Virus record (IMG/VR): IMGVR_UViG_3300034141_000022
Span: 1 to 36,642 of that record
DNA: 36,642 nucleotides
From: a virus
Reading direction: 5' to 3' (one strand)
The position numbers and the translations under genes are program-made. A model generated the notes under the pieces. It was not told the origin of the DNA, did no database searches, and saw only the letters and a list, made by a program, of their open reading frames with translations. Shown here one piece after another: positions 6,918 to 14,313 of the stretch; the stretch's first letter is position 1, and each line of letters begins with the position of its first letter.

Positions 6918-7235
6918 ATGCCCACCCCCCGCAACAACCCGAAGCCGGTCGACAAGAAGCTGGTCCGCGCCGAGGCCGCCGGCCAGGCCAAGCTGCATGA
7001 ATACTGCCGCGCCAAGCACGGCAACCAGGCCGCGATCGTGCGCAAGACTGGCATCTACCCGGCCACACTGTCGCGCATGGCCAACGGCCTGATTCCTATC
7101 CCCCTGGAAGCGGCGATTTTGATCGCGGTGGCCACCGATGGCGCGCTGACCGCCGAGCAGCTGTGCCCGTCGAAGGCCGAACTGCTGGCGCAATTTGCTG
7201 CACTCAACAAACCAACGCCTGATGTAACGATGTAA
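6918..7235 (+). CDS. YdaS/Cro-like helix-turn-helix regulator, 105 aa
   Basis: The start is the ATG at 6918, with AAGGAG 7 nt upstream. An in-frame codon at 6876 lies inside the promoter. Residues about 29-75 form an HTH of the YdaS/Cro type: HGNQAAIVRKTGIYPATLSRM is the helix-turn-helix, then NGLIPIPLEAAILIAVATDG and LTAEQLCPSKAELL. Such proteins sit between early and replication genes in lambdoid phages and act as Cro-like repressors. Its gene is followed at once by a palindrome with GTAACGA repeats (7221-7249), which could be its operator; that is inference. Confidence 0.82.
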   Translation: MPTPRNNPKPVDKKLVRAEAAGQAKLHEYCRAKHGNQAAIVRKTGIYPATLSRMANGLIPIPLEAAILIAVATDGALTAEQLCPSKAELLAQFAALNKPTPDVTM

Positions 7236-7249
7236 CGATGTCGTTACAT
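7221..7249 (+). repeat. Direct repeat plus perfect palindrome before the replication gene
   Basis: Two direct copies of GATGTAAC (7221-7228, 7229-7236) run into a perfect inverted repeat, ATGTAACGA-TG-TCGTTACAT (7230-7249). It overlaps the end of the YdaS/Cro-like gene and precedes the replication initiator ribosome site (GGAG at 7257-7260). It could be an operator for the upstream regulator or an initiator-binding site, because the same GTAACG core recurs inside the initiator gene. Confidence 0.65.
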
Positions 7250-7267
7250 AAAGATTGGAGTTAGTTT

Positions 7268-8308
7268 ATGGAACGGATGCCATGGTTCAAGTGGTGGCGC
7301 GGCACGACGGCGGATCCGAAGTTCCGCATGATCGCCGAGGAAAACGCTGTTTCAGTGGCCGCTGTTGTCGGCCTGTGGGCGCACTTGCTGGAACACGCTT
7401 CCAAGGATGAAAACCGGGGATCGATCGCCGGCATCGACATGCACCTGACCGCCTACACGCTGATGATCAAGCCTGAAACGGTTGAAACGGTATGTAACGC
7501 TATGAAACGGGCGCGACTTGTTACAGAAACGGGTGAGATCACAAAATGGGTCGAAAGGCAGGCAAAACGCGAAAATCAGGAGCCATCCGGTGCCAGCACC
7601 AAGCGCGTTCAAGCGATGCGTGAGCGTAAGAAAGCGTTAGAGAACAATGACTTGGGCGATACGTGCGAATCTTCAGGTGATGAAACGCTTGTAACGGATG
7701 AAACGACATGTAACGACGCGGAACGACCTAAGAGGAAGAAGAAGAAGGAGAGTAAGACAGAACCTAAAAACCTTTCATCACCTGACGGCGATGGAACGTT
7801 CGATCGATTCTGGAATGCCTACCCTCGCAAAGTCGGCAAGGTCGACGCTCGCAAGGCATGGGACAAGGCGAATCTGGACGCCACGCTGGTCGACACGATC
7901 CTGCTGGCGATCGAAGCGCAAAAGGATGGCGGCGACTGGCGCGAGGGCGACGGCAAGTACATCCCGCACCCAGCCAGCTGGATCCGTGGTGGCCGCTGGC
8001 TGGATGAGGTCAGGCCGTACGTGGAGCAGGCACCGAAGCTTGGCGCATGGTGGGCCACCAAGGACAGCATGACAAAGATGGGGCTAAGCCTGAATCCACC
8101 ACTGACGCCGCTGCCCGGCGAATACCCGAAAGACTTCCAGGCGCGGATCAATGCGGCCCTGGATCCGGAGAATAAACCGGAGCGGCGCGAACCTGCCGTG
8201 TACGTCCCGCCCCAGCCGACCGGCGGCGAAAAAGTTTTATCACTGGAACAGCGCCAGGCGCGGCTGGAAGAAATGAAAGCAACTTTAAAGGCAGGTAAGC
8301 AGACATGA
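7268..8308 (+). CDS. Phage replication initiator (O-like) protein
   Basis: In this 346-aa protein the first 100 residues (WFKWWRGTTADPKF, VVGLWAHLLEHAS) look like the N-terminal winged-helix unit of phage replisome organisers. A charged, low-complexity linker follows (about 125-175, including RPKRKKKKE). The C-terminal half has the familiar phage replication string FDRFWNAYPRKVGK (178-191), then YIPHPASWIRGGRWLDE. Proteins with this layout bind an origin and recruit the helicase loader or helicase. The start ATG has GGAG 7 nt upstream. No helicase or helicase loader gene follows, so host DnaB/DnaC would be needed. The gene carries phased AACG repeats that may be the origin. Confidence 0.78.
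   Translation: MERMPWFKWWRGTTADPKFRMIAEENAVSVAAVVGLWAHLLEHASKDENRGSIAGIDMHLTAYTLMIKPETVETVCNAMKRARLVTETGEITKWVERQAKRENQEPSGASTKRVQAMRERKKALENNDLGDTCESSGDETLVTDETTCNDAERPKRKKKKESKTEPKNLSSPDGDGTFDRFWNAYPRKVGKVDARKAWDKANLDATLVDTILLAIEAQKDGGDWREGDGKYIPHPASWIRGGRWLDEVRPYVEQAPKLGAWWATKDSMTKMGLSLNPPLTPLPGEYPKDFQARINAALDPENKPERREPAVYVPPQPTGGEKVLSLEQRQARLEEMKATLKAGKQT
7476..7725 (+). repeat. Phased AACG repeats inside the replication gene, candidate iterons/origin
   Basis: AACG cores, mostly within (G/T)AAACG or TGTAACG, occur at 7477, 7486, 7496 and 7506 (steps 9, 10, 10 bp). They recur at 7684, 7693, 7702, 7712 and 7722 (steps 9, 9, 10, 10 bp). The spacing is close to one DNA turn. The second array is followed by a purine-rich, unusually A-rich tract (about 7728-7775). 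Phage lambda places its origin iterons and an A+T-rich unwinding region in the middle of gene O, and this layout is the same in kind. The steps are not multiples of 3, so codon repetition alone does not explain them. Confidence 0.5.
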
Positions 8309-9258
8309 GCGAACACAACATCATTTCGGTATCGGGCGGCAAGGATTCGACAGCGCTGCTGCTGCTGGCGATCGAGCGCCAGCCGGACAACCTGTCCGCC
8401 GTGTTTGCCGACACCGGCAACGAGCATGCGCAGACCTATGAATATATCAAGTATCTGAACGACAACGTTTTTCCGATCCGCGTCATCAAGGCCGATTTCA
8501 CGCGCCAGCTGGCCGGCAAGGCGCAGTTCGTGGCGACCAAGTGGCGCGAGCAAGGCATCGCCGAGGAAAAGGTATTGCGCGCGCTGGCAATCCTGAAGCC
8601 GACCGGCGTGCCGTTCCTGGATCTGTGCATATGGAAAGGGCGTTTCCCATCGACCAAGGCCCGGTTCTGCAGCGAGGAACTGAAACGCAATCCGATCGTC
8701 GATCAGGTACAAAACCCGCTGCTGGAAGCCGGCCATGACGTGATCAGCTGGCAAGGCGTGCGCGCCGACGAGTCGATCAACCGGCGCGACCTGCCGGAAA
8801 ACGAATGCAAGGTGTTCGATGCGGCCACCGGCGCCGAACTGTGGAACTTCCGTCCGATACTGAAATGGAACGTCGAAGAAGTGTTTGCCATGCACCGCAA
8901 GCATGGCGTTAAACCGAACCCGTTGTATAGCCAGGGAATGGGCCGCGTGGGCTGTATGCCGTGCATCCATGCCAAGAAAGACGAGTTGCTGGAAATCGGG
9001 CGCCGCTTTCCGGAGGAAGTCGCCCGCATCGCCGAGTGGGAACGCCTGGTTGGCGAGGCCAGCAAGCGCGACATGTCGACGTTCTTCGCCGCCGACAAGA
9101 CGCCCGGCAGCCACACCAGTGATTTCGATCTCGCCATGCCTGGGATCTACCAGGTCATCGAGTGGTCGAAGACGGGTCGCGGCGGTCGGCAATACGATTT
9201 TCTGAAGATGGAAAACGAAGGCCCGTTATGCACATCGATTTACGGCCTGTGCGAGTAA
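8305..9258 (+). CDS. PAPS-reductase-like ATP pyrophosphatase
   Basis: This 317-aa protein has a PP-loop, SGGKDST, at residues 10-16, which binds ATP and activates a carbonyl as an adenylate or works with sulfur. Further features are FADTGNEHAQTYEY, a cysteine pair with CIWKGRFPSTKARFC, and a CMPC pair in the C-terminal third. The four cysteines resemble those that hold an iron-sulfur cluster in DndC-type and related sulfur-transfer enzymes. Phages often carry such genes. Proposed roles include DNA or tRNA thiolation, or reduction of PAPS. No dndA/B/D/E or ssp genes are nearby, so a full phosphorothioation system is not shown. The ATG overlaps the initiator stop. Confidence 0.8.
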   Translation: MSEHNIISVSGGKDSTALLLLAIERQPDNLSAVFADTGNEHAQTYEYIKYLNDNVFPIRVIKADFTRQLAGKAQFVATKWREQGIAEEKVLRALAILKPTGVPFLDLCIWKGRFPSTKARFCSEELKRNPIVDQVQNPLLEAGHDVISWQGVRADESINRRDLPENECKVFDAATGAELWNFRPILKWNVEEVFAMHRKHGVKPNPLYSQGMGRVGCMPCIHAKKDELLEIGRRFPEEVARIAEWERLVGEASKRDMSTFFAADKTPGSHTSDFDLAMPGIYQVIEWSKTGRGGRQYDFLKMENEGPLCTSIYGLCE

Positions 9259-9297
9259 AGCAGTTCACCCAAAACCAAAACTTAGGATAAAAACATC

Positions 9298-10716
9298 ATG
9301 TGGTTAAAAAACCTACAGGTCTACCGCCTCCCCGCCCCATGGGCCTACACGCCCGAGCAGCTGGAAGCCGCGCTGGCGCCGCAATCGTTCGTGCCGCCCA
9401 CCAGCGCCGAGTTGATGCGCGCCGGCTGGGAATCGCCGCGCGACAACGGGGCCCTGGTCCATGTCGTGAACAAGCAGATGCTGATCAAGCTGTCGACCGA
9501 GAAGAAGTTGTTGCCGGCCAGCGTGATCACTGCGGTGGCCAAGGCCAAGGCCGCCGAAATGGAAGAAGCACAGGGCTTTGCGCCGGGCCGCAAGGCAATG
9601 AAGGAACTGAAAGAGCAGGTCGCCGACGAGTTGCTGCCGCGCGCGTTCCCGATCCGCACCGCCACCTGGTGCTGGATCGATCCGGTCAACGGGTGGCTGG
9701 TGGTGGACTCGGCCAGCGCCAGCCGGGCCGACGACGTGATCAAGCTGCTGCTCAAGGCCGTCGACCGCATGCCGCTGGAAAGCCTGCGCGTTCAGCGCTC
9801 GCCGGTGGGCATGATGACCACTTGGCTGGAAACCGACGAAGCGCCGGCAGGCTTTACGATCGACCAGGACACCGAACTGCGCGCCACCGGCGAGAGCCGG
9901 GCAGCGGTGCGCTACGTGCGCCATACGCTCGAGGTCGACGATATCCGCCGCCATATCGCCGCCGGCAAGCACTGCACCCGCCTGGCCATGACGTGGAGCG
10001 ACAAAATCAGCTTCGTGCTGGACGAGTCGCTGACGATCAAGGGCGTCAAGCCGCTGGACGTGATCAAGGAAAACGACTTCAGCACGCGCAACGAGGAAGA
10101 ACGTTTTGATAACGACATGATGCTGATGACCGGCGAACTGGCGCTGATGCTGGCCGATCTGGTGCTGGCGCTTGGCGGCGAAGCCAGCGACCTGGCATCG
10201 CCTGCCGGGCCGCTGGTGGCTGCACAGTCGAAGGTCGAACGCGCAGTCGGGCTTACCGCCGAACTGTACAAGGTGCGCGCCTTGCATCGTGATGTGCTGA
10301 ATGAAATGTACTTCGAAACGGTTCAGCCGGTGATCGATGCCGTGCGCGAGCATATGCGGTCGACTGGCGACGGTGCAATCGCTGCCGCGCTGGCGCTGAA
10401 CAAGGCACTTCCCGCTGGATCGTCAGCCGGCCAGATGTTCCTGGTCGCAGCGGTGGAAATCATGGAGCCGACTAAATCCGCAGGGTTCAAGACGGTGCTG
10501 GAACTACCAGGCGCCATCGACGGAAGCGACCCGCTGTACGCCAAAGCTGTCGAAGTGGTGCGCGCCAACCAGCGGGCATCGATCTCGCTGGTGCAGCGGC
10601 ACCTGACGATCGGCTACAACCGGGCCGCGCGACTGCTCGAGGCGATGGAAAAAATGGGCGTGGTGTCCGCCATGACGTCGAATGGCAACCGTGAAATCTT
10701 GAAGCCGGCGGCGTAA
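9298..10716 (+). CDS. rdgC: RdgC recombination protein fused to FtsK-gamma domain
   Basis: This 472-aa protein is much longer than chromosomal RdgC (about 300 aa). Residues 1 to about 300 are Rdg[19 protein letters not shown] at the start, [44 protein letters not shown] and [18 protein letters not shown]. RdgC forms a ring around DNA and restrains RecA. Residues about 411-470 match the winged-helix gamma domain of FtsK, which reads KOPS sequences: [31 protein letters not shown], then MGVVS and GNREIL. A middle helical part (about 305-400) is unassigned. The fusion could bring the ring to specific DNA sites. The domain calls are strong; the function of the fusion is inference. Confidence 0.9.
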   Translation: MWLKNLQVYRLPAPWAYTPEQLEAALAPQSFVPPTSAELMRAGWESPRDNGALVHVVNKQMLIKLSTEKKLLPASVITAVAKAKAAEMEEAQGFAPGRKAMKELKEQVADELLPRAFPIRTATWCWIDPVNGWLVVDSASASRADDVIKLLLKAVDRMPLESLRVQRSPVGMMTTWLETDEAPAGFTIDQDTELRATGESRAAVRYVRHTLEVDDIRRHIAAGKHCTRLAMTWSDKISFVLDESLTIKGVKPLDVIKENDFSTRNEEERFDNDMMLMTGELALMLADLVLALGGEASDLASPAGPLVAAQSKVERAVGLTAELYKVRALHRDVLNEMYFETVQPVIDAVREHMRSTGDGAIAAALALNKALPAGSSAGQMFLVAAVEIMEPTKSAGFKTVLELPGAIDGSDPLYAKAVEVVRANQRASISLVQRHLTIGYNRAARLLEAMEKMGVVSAMTSNGNREILKPAA

Positions 10717-10970
10717 TGGTCACCGGCGCCCGCGGCGGCAACACTTGCGCCAGCTGTGAAAAGTTCGACCTGGCCGCCAGTGTCGGCGCCGGCGGGCGCG
10801 CGACCTGCACGATTTTTGAAAAGCCCGCTGAATGGAGCGACCGGGCATGCGTGCTGCACGACGCGGCCAAGGATGTGCGCCAGCGCAAAACGCTGGTGCT
10901 GCAGTTGATGGAATCCGAAAAACTTACCAAGGAAGCGAAAGATGGACAAGAACGCACAAACCAAGCCTGA
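10716..10970 (+). CDS. Small cysteine-rich protein, 84 aa
   Basis: The ATG shares its A with the rdgC stop (TAATG), so it is translation-coupled. A CASC pair is followed by two more cysteines (RATCTIFE and RACVLHD), spaced as in a small zinc-binding domain. The C-terminal third is helical and basic/acidic (RQRKTLVLQLMESEKLTKEAK). The next gene starts inside its end. The function is unknown; a nucleic-acid accessory to RdgC is possible from position only. Confidence 0.72.
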   Translation: MVTGARGGNTCASCEKFDLAASVGAGGRATCTIFEKPAEWSDRACVLHDAAKDVRQRKTLVLQLMESEKLTKEAKDGQERTNQA

Positions 10971-11481
10971 ATACCAGCTGCTGCAACTCGACGACAAGCT
11001 GATGAATGCGCCTGTCGAACTGAAAATGAAGGTGCAGTTGATGCTGCTGAGCGGAAAGTCGGCCAATCTGGAATTTTTCCTGCCGCCGGGGCAAATCCCG
11101 ACGCGCGCACATCTTCTCGAGATTCTTGATTCCTGCCGCAAGCCGGGCGGGTTGGATCACGCGAATATCCCGCTGGGCTCGCGCCTGATGAACAAGGCCG
11201 AATTCGTCGCCCACATCACCAAAAGGGAAACCGGGATGGAAATCCCGCTGCAGGGCGATCGCGCGTTTGCGCCGTCGACGGTCGAGATCCCGCGCCCAAT
11301 GCTGATGCACGCCATCCACGGCCAGGGCGAGCCGGCGCGCAACGACGTGGCCACCCGCTACCTGGAAGCCGAGGCGGCGGCGATCGACAACGGCGGTTGC
11401 TGGAACTGGCATCAGCATGAGCTGGATAAGCTGGACGACAACGAATTGATGAATCTGTATCGGGAGATCACCTATGGATAA
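10942..11481 (+). CDS. Phage protein of unknown function, 179 aa
   Basis: It starts inside the previous gene (29-nt overlap), with AAGGAAG upstream. It contains KVQLMLLSGKSANLEFFLPPGQIP and a C-terminal helical part rich in Glu, Asp and Trp (GGCWNWHQHELDKLDDNEL). No membrane segment or catalytic motif is visible. Its base composition and codon use match the early operon. I do not recognise the family. Confidence 0.72.
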   Translation: MDKNAQTKPEYQLLQLDDKLMNAPVELKMKVQLMLLSGKSANLEFFLPPGQIPTRAHLLEILDSCRKPGGLDHANIPLGSRLMNKAEFVAHITKRETGMEIPLQGDRAFAPSTVEIPRPMLMHAIHGQGEPARNDVATRYLEAEAAAIDNGGCWNWHQHELDKLDDNELMNLYREITYG

Positions 11482-11848
11482 GCTGCCAAGCTACACGCTG
11501 CACAAGGTGGTGCAGGCCGCGCGCATCACGGCGGTGGGCGCCATCCCCGAAGATGGAAACCGGCTGGTGCGGATCGTGCTGGCACTGCCGGGCGGCGTGG
11601 CCAAGGAAATTACGGTAGTGGCGGACTTCATCCAGCGCCATAATCCGCAGGTCGGCGGCTACATGGTCAGCGAGCATGGCATTTTCACCTACTGCCCGGC
11701 GGCGGTGTTCGAAGTGAGCGCGAGCGCCGGCGACGAGATCCTGCTACTGGAAACGCGGCTGCAGGCCCGCACCAGGGAGGTTGACGAATACCGGCTGCGG
11801 ATCGGCCAACTGGAAGAAGCACTGCGCCAGTCAGGATTGAAACCATAA
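11474..11848 (+). CDS. Phage protein of unknown function with C-terminal coiled coil, 124 aa
   Basis: It overlaps the upstream gene by 8 nt. The first 75 residues are beta-rich and contain VADFIQRHNPQVGGYMVSE followed by CPAAVFE. This pattern (GGY-V, then PAxxFE) recurs in a known class of small phage proteins, here lacking the usual YxDGY part. The last 40 residues are heptad-like (TRLQARTREVDEYRLRIGQL), suggesting oligomerisation. No function is assigned. Confidence 0.7.
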   Translation: MDKLPSYTLHKVVQAARITAVGAIPEDGNRLVRIVLALPGGVAKEITVVADFIQRHNPQVGGYMVSEHGIFTYCPAAVFEVSASAGDEILLLETRLQARTREVDEYRLRIGQLEEALRQSGLKP

Positions 11849-11859
11849 AGGGGAACAAG

Positions 11860-12417
11860 ATGCATAAGAGCGACCAGGAAAAGGCCGAGATCATCAACTT
11901 GGAGATCAAGGAACTGCGCCTGCAGCTGGCAGCCGCGCAAACGGCGCGCGCCGGCTATCAAGGCGAGCTCGAGCGCGCCACACGCACGCTGGAGCATGCC
12001 GGATATACCGACACGGGCGGCACGATGTGGCAGCCACCGCTGGGCGCCGCCTGGGCCAGTGACACTGAAGGGCTGCTGATGAACAAGATGTGGAACCTGA
12101 TCCACGAAGCCGCGCGCAAGGGCTTTGTGTTGACGATCGATCTGGTGCCGCTTAAGCCGTTGGCTATGGGCCACTACAACATGCGGCCAGACGTGCGGCC
12201 CGCCCGAGTGCGCGCCGAGCCGATCGACCGCAACCCGAAACCGGATCCAGAACCGTTTGTCATGGTGCTACACCCGGATACCAGGGAAGTCGAAGCGCTT
12301 TTCAACGGCGTCGACATCGACAAGGCGCACAACGTCGAACAGGTGCACCTGAGGCGCGAGGACGGCACGCTATCGGGAATGGTGATCACCAAGCGCACGG
12401 AAGGCGATCATGGCTAA
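11860..12417 (+). CDS. Phage protein of unknown function, 185 aa
   Basis: The ATG follows AAGGGGAACAAG. An N-terminal coiled coil (residues 3-45: IINLEIKELRLQLAAAQTA) leads into a mixed region with a conserved-looking WNLIHEAARKGFVLTIDLVP (about 82-101), which resembles the end of many early phage proteins. The C-terminal half is acidic. The function is not recognised. Confidence 0.7.
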   Translation: MHKSDQEKAEIINLEIKELRLQLAAAQTARAGYQGELERATRTLEHAGYTDTGGTMWQPPLGAAWASDTEGLLMNKMWNLIHEAARKGFVLTIDLVPLKPLAMGHYNMRPDVRPARVRAEPIDRNPKPDPEPFVMVLHPDTREVEALFNGVDIDKAHNVEQVHLRREDGTLSGMVITKRTEGDHG

Positions 12418-12928
12418 GGGCGGCGGCGCAGTCAGATGGACGCCCGAGCAGCTGGCCGCCTACAAGACGCGCCGCGGCAAGCCGCTCGACATGGCGATCG
12501 TCAGGCCCGGCGATCAGCTGAAAAACCGCGACGGCCTGGTGCAGACCGTACCAGGAACGCCGGCGGCGCCGGTCCCGAGCACGATGGATCAGTTCTACGC
12601 GCTCGGACGGTTGGCCAAGGGCAAGATGAACAAGACCGAGGCGGCGTATGCTCAGATCCTGGCCGCCCGGAAGCACGACGGCACGATACTGGATTGGAAA
12701 TTCCATGCAATTCGTGTAAGACTTGCCGATAATACATTTTATGAGCCCGACTTTCTGGTGCTGAGCGCCAGCGGGCAGATCGAGATCCACGAAACCAAGG
12801 GAAGCTTTACGACGCAGGCCGGTCAAACGAAAGTTAAGCTGTGCGCCGAGGTCTTGCCCTGGTTCCGCGTGTTCAAGTGCAGCCGGCAGAAGAACGGCGA
12901 ATGGATCATTCACGAGTTCAACAAGTAA
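12410..12928 (+). CDS. DUF1064-like PD-(D/E)XK nuclease
   Basis: This 172-aa protein overlaps the upstream gene by 8 nt. Its C-terminal domain has MNKTEAAYAQIL (about residue 73 on), RLADNTFYEPDFLVL and IEIHETKG near 126-133: the E, PD and E-x-K elements of the PD-(D/E)XK nuclease fold. DUF1064 proteins are thought to be phage resolvase-like or endonuclease enzymes. The N-terminal 60 residues are basic and may bind DNA. It is the second nuclease of this fold in the window, after the exonuclease beside recT. A Holliday-junction role is plausible but unproven. Confidence 0.78.
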   Translation: MAKGGGAVRWTPEQLAAYKTRRGKPLDMAIVRPGDQLKNRDGLVQTVPGTPAAPVPSTMDQFYALGRLAKGKMNKTEAAYAQILAARKHDGTILDWKFHAIRVRLADNTFYEPDFLVLSASGQIEIHETKGSFTTQAGQTKVKLCAEVLPWFRVFKCSRQKNGEWIIHEFNK

Positions 12929-12940
12929 AGGATGCGAGAA

Positions 12941-13378
12941 ATGCAAGTAAAACCCGAGGAACTGACCCCGATTCTGGTGGCGCACGGCATTGGCGTCGAC
13001 GTGAACGAGGGGAAGACCACCAGCCGCGTGCGGCTCGACAAGCTGGGCAATGCGATCGGCTACATGCTCGACAACGAAGTGCATGGCCACGGCATGGTCA
13101 AGGACATGGCGCTGCTGATCGCCAGGATGGCGCACCGCCTGCGCGAAACCGACGACGGGCTGGCCATCAAGGCGATGGCGTACCTGGTGCGGCGTGACCT
13201 GGTAACGTCCGAACAGGTCGAAACGATAGCGCGGGATGCTATAACGGGCGAATGCAGGTCCGAAAGCGAGCCGCGGGAGCGCCGAAGCAAGGGTTTGCGC
13301 ATCCCGGAACTGGCAAACATGACAACTGAGCAATTCAATCGCCAGCTGGATAGCACGACCAGGAAGGCGCCGCGATGA
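12941..13378 (+). CDS. Phage protein of unknown function, 145 aa
   Basis: The ATG at 12941 is preferred over 12932 because AAAGGA (12927-12932) lies 8 nt before it. It has a helical N-terminal part and a central region with VHGHGMVKDMALLIARMAHRL. The C-terminus is basic (RRSKGLRIPEL). It could bind nucleic acid, but no family is recognised. The next gene's ATG overlaps its stop. Confidence 0.68.
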   Translation: MQVKPEELTPILVAHGIGVDVNEGKTTSRVRLDKLGNAIGYMLDNEVHGHGMVKDMALLIARMAHRLRETDDGLAIKAMAYLVRRDLVTSEQVETIARDAITGECRSESEPRERRSKGLRIPELANMTTEQFNRQLDSTTRKAPR

Positions 13379-13566
13379 GTTCGATTATCATTCTGCGCGA
13401 GCGCGTGCGCATGTTCAACGCCATGCTGAACGACTCCATGACGATCGGCACCGGCATCCTGCAGGACGGCAAACGCATCGATCCGCGCCAGATCTACAAG
13501 GACCAGGGCCCGGAACGCAAGTGCCTGTGCTGCGGCTTGCCAGAAAGCCAGGTACGCCATGACTAA
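13375..13566 (+). CDS. Small protein with C-terminal CxxCG, 63 aa
   Basis: It is coupled to the gene before it by ATGA. A helical start (IIILRERVRMFNAML) leads to a C-terminal KCLCCGLPESQ, which could hold a metal if paired with another protein. The gene after it overlaps it by 8 nt. No function is recognised. Confidence 0.62.
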   Translation: MSSIIILRERVRMFNAMLNDSMTIGTGILQDGKRIDPRQIYKDQGPERKCLCCGLPESQVRHD

Positions 13567-13834
13567 CCTGGTAGTGACCGACATCGACGTGCTGGTGCTG
13601 ATCGTCATACTGCTGGCCGCGTTCGTCACCTACGTGGTGATGACGATGCAGGACCAGATCCAGCGCCAGTGGACGATCGTTCGCGCCACCAAGCAGCGCG
13701 CAGAGCATCAGGAAGCCATTCTGCGCACGCTGCAGGCCGAGATCAACGAAATGAAGGCAGGACGCCGCAACCTGGGCCGGCGCCACCTGGACAAGCCGCA
13801 GCCCGTACCCAAGGAGAACGACGATGGAGAGTAA
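13559..13834 (+). CDS. Single-pass membrane protein with coiled-coil tail, 91 aa
   Basis: Residues about 9-29 (IDVLVLIVILLAAFVTYVVM) form one strong transmembrane segment near the N-terminus. The rest is a basic coiled coil (RATKQRAEHQEAILRTLQAEI) ending with a charged tail. The topology resembles membrane-anchored inner coiled-coil proteins. It lies at the end of the early operon, away from the lysis genes, so a membrane-tethering role is more likely than lysis. This is inference. Confidence 0.7.
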   Translation: MTNLVVTDIDVLVLIVILLAAFVTYVVMTMQDQIQRQWTIVRATKQRAEHQEAILRTLQAEINEMKAGRRNLGRRHLDKPQPVPKENDDGE

Positions 13835-13886
13835 CGACGCCCTGATGTGGGCAATACTGGCAATGAGCGCGAGCAGCGCAGGGTAA
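13824..13886 (+). CDS. Possible 20-aa peptide overlapping the membrane-protein gene
   Basis: The ATG at 13824 has AAGGAG 7 nt upstream, a strong site, and a short hydrophobic product (MWAILAMSASSAG at its end). It overlaps the end of the membrane-protein gene. It could be a real leader peptide, or the front part of a gene whose rear part lies in the next frame (see 13847-13957). There is little to separate it from chance other than the ribosome site. Confidence 0.35.
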   Translation: MESNDALMWAILAMSASSAG

Positions 13887-13957
13887 CAGAGGCACGCTGG
13901 CAGGAGACAATGCGCCGCCTGAAGGCCGACGCCCCGCCCGATTTCAACCCGGACTAA
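13847..13957 (+). CDS. Possible 36-aa basic peptide (GTG start)
   Basis: A reading frame with the product REQRRVTEARWQETMRRL followed by KADAPPDFNPD looks protein-like: a basic helix, then a proline-rich end. It opens with GTG at 13847 in the middle of the preceding small frame and has no clear ribosome site. A frameshift or broken gene spanning 13824-13957 would explain both pieces. Confidence 0.35.
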   Translation: MGNTGNEREQRRVTEARWQETMRRLKADAPPDFNPD

Positions 13958-14313
13958 CAATTCTTCGGCACGGTCCCGAGCCAACACCACGGCTCGCGCC
14001 GCGCAACGCCGTTTTCCGCTAACAAAAGAAAGAAATTTTTCCTGACCACCGAATAAGTGCAATATCGACAGGTGCAACGCCTGATCGAACCCCGAGTGAT
14101 GAAAAAGCAAAGTTTTCATCTTTCTTGCATCTGATGCAAATAATTTCCCCGCCACGCAAAGGCTCGATCGCCAGCCTTCGACCCGAATGATGGCTGTTTG
14201 ACTACGCCAAAGTTTGTTATAAATTCCTAACGATTGTGCTTGCATGTTGTAGCATGATGCTCTAATATCTCACTCATACCAACCCGCAACACTCTATTTA
14301 AGGAACCCGCACC
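13958..14313 (+). promoter_or_regulatory. 356-bp non-coding control region with inverted repeats
   Basis: No credible gene is seen here on either strand. It contains GATGAAAA-7-TTTTCATC (14098-14120), which could be a weak terminator stem for the early operon, because TTTCTT follows. It also contains a palindrome, TTGCATC-T-GATGCAA (14125-14139), and AGCAT-G-ATGCT (14251-14261) inside the promoter spacer. The sequence is far more A+T-rich than the genes around it. Confidence 0.6.
14240..14268 (+). promoter_or_regulatory. Promoter for the accessory operon
   Basis: There is a -35 TTGCAT (14240-14245), a 17-bp spacer and -10 TAATAT (14263-14268). The spacer holds the palindrome AGCATGATGCT. The -35 hexamer repeats the TTGCAT half-site of the palindrome at 14125-14139, so one protein could bind both. 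The first gene begins 46 bp downstream. Confidence 0.6.

Noticed and set aside
14198-14223. TTGACT with TATAAA as a promoter in the control block
   Set aside because: The spacer is only 14 bp; the TTGCAT-N17-TAATAT pair just downstream fits much better.
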